Made by a program: the position numbers and the translations under genes. This document shows, one piece after another, positions 23,564 to 24,989 of a stretch of 24,989 bases of DNA; the stretch's first letter is position 1; each line of letters begins with the position of its first letter. The notes below the pieces were generated by a model. That model was not told where the DNA came from. It made no database searches and worked only from the letters and a program-made list of their open reading frames with translations. Source of the DNA: MESE01 sp036675035 (lineage in GTDB: Bacteria; Pseudomonadota; Gammaproteobacteria; Burkholderiales; Burkholderiaceae_D); assembly GCA_036675035.1 (NCBI GenBank), contig JAKFFO010000069.1, positions 1 through 24,989 of the forward strand, given 5' to 3'.

Positions 23564-24868
23564 ATGCCAACCATCGTCATCGTAGGCGGCGGAGCCGGAG
23601 GCCTTGAGCTTGCGACCAGGCTGGGTGACCAGTGCGGCCGATCGGGTAATGCGAAGATTATCCTGATCGATCGTTCGCCGACGCACTTCTGGAAGCCGAT
23701 GCTGCATGAAGTTGCGTCCGGAAAGATTGACCCGAAAACCCACCAGATCGAATATTCCGCACAGGCTGCCGAACATTACTTTCAATTCATCTGCGGCGAC
23801 CTGGTCAATGTCGACAGGAGTACGCATGCGGTTGAACTGGCGCGCCGGTGTGACGAAAGCGGCATGGAAGTCTGCCCGGCACGGCGCGTCTTCTACGACA
23901 AGCTGGTGCTGGCCTTCGGCGCGGTGACAAATTTTTTTGGCATACCGGGCGCTGCCGAGCACTCGCTGTCGCTGGATACGGTCCACGAAGCCGAGCATTT
24001 CCAGAGGCGCCTGATCAACACCTGCGTTCAGGCGACCGATCGAAAGACCAGCGGCGCTGATCCAGGCGCAACCGTCAATATCGTGATCGTCGGTGGCGGC
24101 GCAACCGGAGTCGAGCTGGCAGCAGAATTACGCCATACCGCGCGCGCGCTCGCAAAATATCGGATTCACGATCTCGACCCGACGCGCGACATCCGCATCA
24201 AGCTGGTCGAGCGTAGCGGAAGGTTGCTGCCGCACCTGGATGCAAGGCTATCCGGGACCGCGGAAAAATATCTACGCAAGCTGGGTATCGACATATGCAC
24301 CTCGACCAGCATTGCCAGCGTGGATGCCGACCAGGTGCAAGATGATGCGGGCCTGGTTCATCGTTCGGACATCACGGTTTGGGCGGCCGGCATCGAAGGT
24401 CCCAAAGTGTCGGCCGGATTGGGTTTGCCATTGAACCGGCTGGGACAGATCATGGTCTCGGGTACCCTGCAGACCGCGGATGATGCCGACATTTTCGCGC
24501 TCGGCGATTGCGCAAGCTTTCTGTGCCCGGCAAATGGAGTGCCGATTCCACCGCGAGCGCAGGCAGCGCACCAGCAGGCGCTTTTTCTGGCCGGGGTGCT
24601 CGCGCAACATGCAAACGATCCGCTTCCACATTTTCAGTATCGCGATTATGGATCGCTGGTTTCACTCGGACCAACCGCTGCGACCGGAATGCTGATCGGC
24701 GGCGCGTTGGGAAGCGGGCTTTTCGTCGATGGCGCGCTGGCCCGCGTGCTGTACCGCCTGATGTATCGAAAACATGTGCTCGCGCTGCATGGATTTGTCG
24801 TGATGGCGTGGCAGACGGTGGGGCACTGGATACGCGGCAAAAGCGGGCCTCCGGTAAAGCTGCATTAG
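23564..24868 (+). CDS. ndh: Type II NADH:quinone oxidoreductase (NDH-2)
   Basis: This 434-residue peripheral-membrane flavoprotein passes electrons from NADH to quinone without proton pumping. The FAD-binding motif is GGGAGG at 8-13, the NADH-binding motif is GGGATG at 177-182, and the second FAD contact is ALGDCAS near 318-324. RAQAAHQQA and the C-terminal helices (LYRLMYRKHVLALHGFV, ending PPVKLH) are typical of the family. The ORF extends upstream to 23207, but GGGAGGGG before ATG 23564 and the Rossmann start fix this as the initiation site. It follows the HAD gene by 61 bases. The natural C-terminus is intact even though a transposase gene begins three bases beyond the stop. Confidence 0.93.
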   Translation: MPTIVIVGGGAGGLELATRLGDQCGRSGNAKIILIDRSPTHFWKPMLHEVASGKIDPKTHQIEYSAQAAEHYFQFICGDLVNVDRSTHAVELARRCDESGMEVCPARRVFYDKLVLAFGAVTNFFGIPGAAEHSLSLDTVHEAEHFQRRLINTCVQATDRKTSGADPGATVNIVIVGGGATGVELAAELRHTARALAKYRIHDLDPTRDIRIKLVERSGRLLPHLDARLSGTAEKYLRKLGIDICTSTSIASVDADQVQDDAGLVHRSDITVWAAGIEGPKVSAGLGLPLNRLGQIMVSGTLQTADDADIFALGDCASFLCPANGVPIPPRAQAAHQQALFLAGVLAQHANDPLPHFQYRDYGSLVSLGPTAATGMLIGGALGSGLFVDGALARVLYRLMYRKHVLALHGFVVMAWQTVGHWIRGKSGPPVKLH

Positions 24869-24989
24869 AATCTATCCGTAAATAATGTTGGCCTTCATCG
24901 GTACCTTGCGAAACACGATGATGGCCGCTGCCAGATGGTTGAGCGCCATGAAGCTACGCTCCAATTTTTCATACCGTACCAGGAGCTTT
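24869..24989 (-). mobile_element. Edge of an insertion sequence (IS5-like)
   Basis: The right part of the window carries the 3' end of an insertion sequence, inferred from the transposase fragment. The exact terminal inverted repeat and any target duplication cannot be defined, because the other end is not present. It must lie near or within the last bases of ndh, around 24860-24875. Confidence 0.55.
24872..24989 (-). CDS. IS5-like transposase, 3' end only (runs off the window)
   Basis: The minus strand encodes a 38-residue C-terminus containing RYEKLERSFMALNHLAAAI and VFRKVPMKANIIYG before a stop at 24872. This is the typical end of DDE transposases of the IS5 group that are common in Burkholderiales (family recalled, not searched). 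The catalytic region and the far end of the element lie outside the window. The reading frame is open to the window edge. It converges with ndh. Confidence 0.8.
   Translation of the reverse strand, partial: KLLVRYEKLERSFMALNHLAAAIIVFRKVPMKANIIYG

Overview
The window is G+C-rich chromosomal DNA that looks betaproteobacterial, most likely Burkholderiales and probably Oxalobacteraceae-like. That placement is an inference from gene content: IcmF, EttA, RarD, a CbbR-type LysR regulator, type II NADH dehydrogenase and a high density of GGDEF proteins. I could not test it by a database search. No rRNA, tRNA or CRISPR array was seen. Coding density is ordinary, and most genes are complete.

Layout. 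Positions 1-2150 hold trehalose-phosphatase (otsB) and a ROK-family sugar kinase. The kinase is flanked by two diverged, inverted copies of a REP-like repeat of about 95 bp. Positions 2163-3829 hold a minus-strand pair, a Kv-type ion channel with a C-terminal zinc ribbon followed by a phytanoyl-CoA dioxygenase-like protein. Positions 4021-5520 hold a membrane Cache-GGDEF protein with a degenerate active site. Positions 6032-8208 hold an overlapping SRPBCC/zinc alcohol dehydrogenase pair on the plus strand. Positions 8263-10662 hold a PAS-PAS-(LOV-like)PAS-GGDEF-EAL protein on the minus strand. Positions 11053-12171 encode a poxvirus-type topoisomerase IB, convergent with ettA (12263-13930). 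Positions 14117-14650 encode a secreted helix-hairpin-helix protein with a Ser-rich repeat tail and a clear terminator. Positions 14836-19928 form a probable minus-strand operon icmF > PP-loop (Dph6-like) ATPase > rarD, with an ACGT-type palindrome in the promoter region. Positions 20208-21266 encode a soluble GGEEF diguanylate cyclase. Positions 21626-24868 hold a divergent CbbR-like LysR gene facing a CbbY-like HAD gene and a type II NADH dehydrogenase. The 3' end of an IS5-like transposase begins 3 bp after the ndh stop codon.

Main points of interest. (1) A REP/BIME-like element sits in frame inside icmF and adds about 33 residues to a linker. (2) Of three GGDEF proteins, one has SGKEF in place of GG[DE]EF but keeps its inhibitory-site RxxD. 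Another carries an apparent Lys/Glu exchange at two EAL active-site positions and a LOV-like PAS that lacks the photoactive Cys. (3) The CbbY-like HAD protein lacks both its nucleophilic Asp and a metal-binding Asp, so it looks like a pseudoenzyme, yet it is paired with a CbbR-type regulator and there is no Rubisco gene in the window. (4) The ROK gene sits between inverted copies of a composite repeat, and a third partial copy lies upstream of the topoisomerase gene. I see no single large new defence or mobile system. The novelty lies in degenerate signalling enzymes and repeat insertions.
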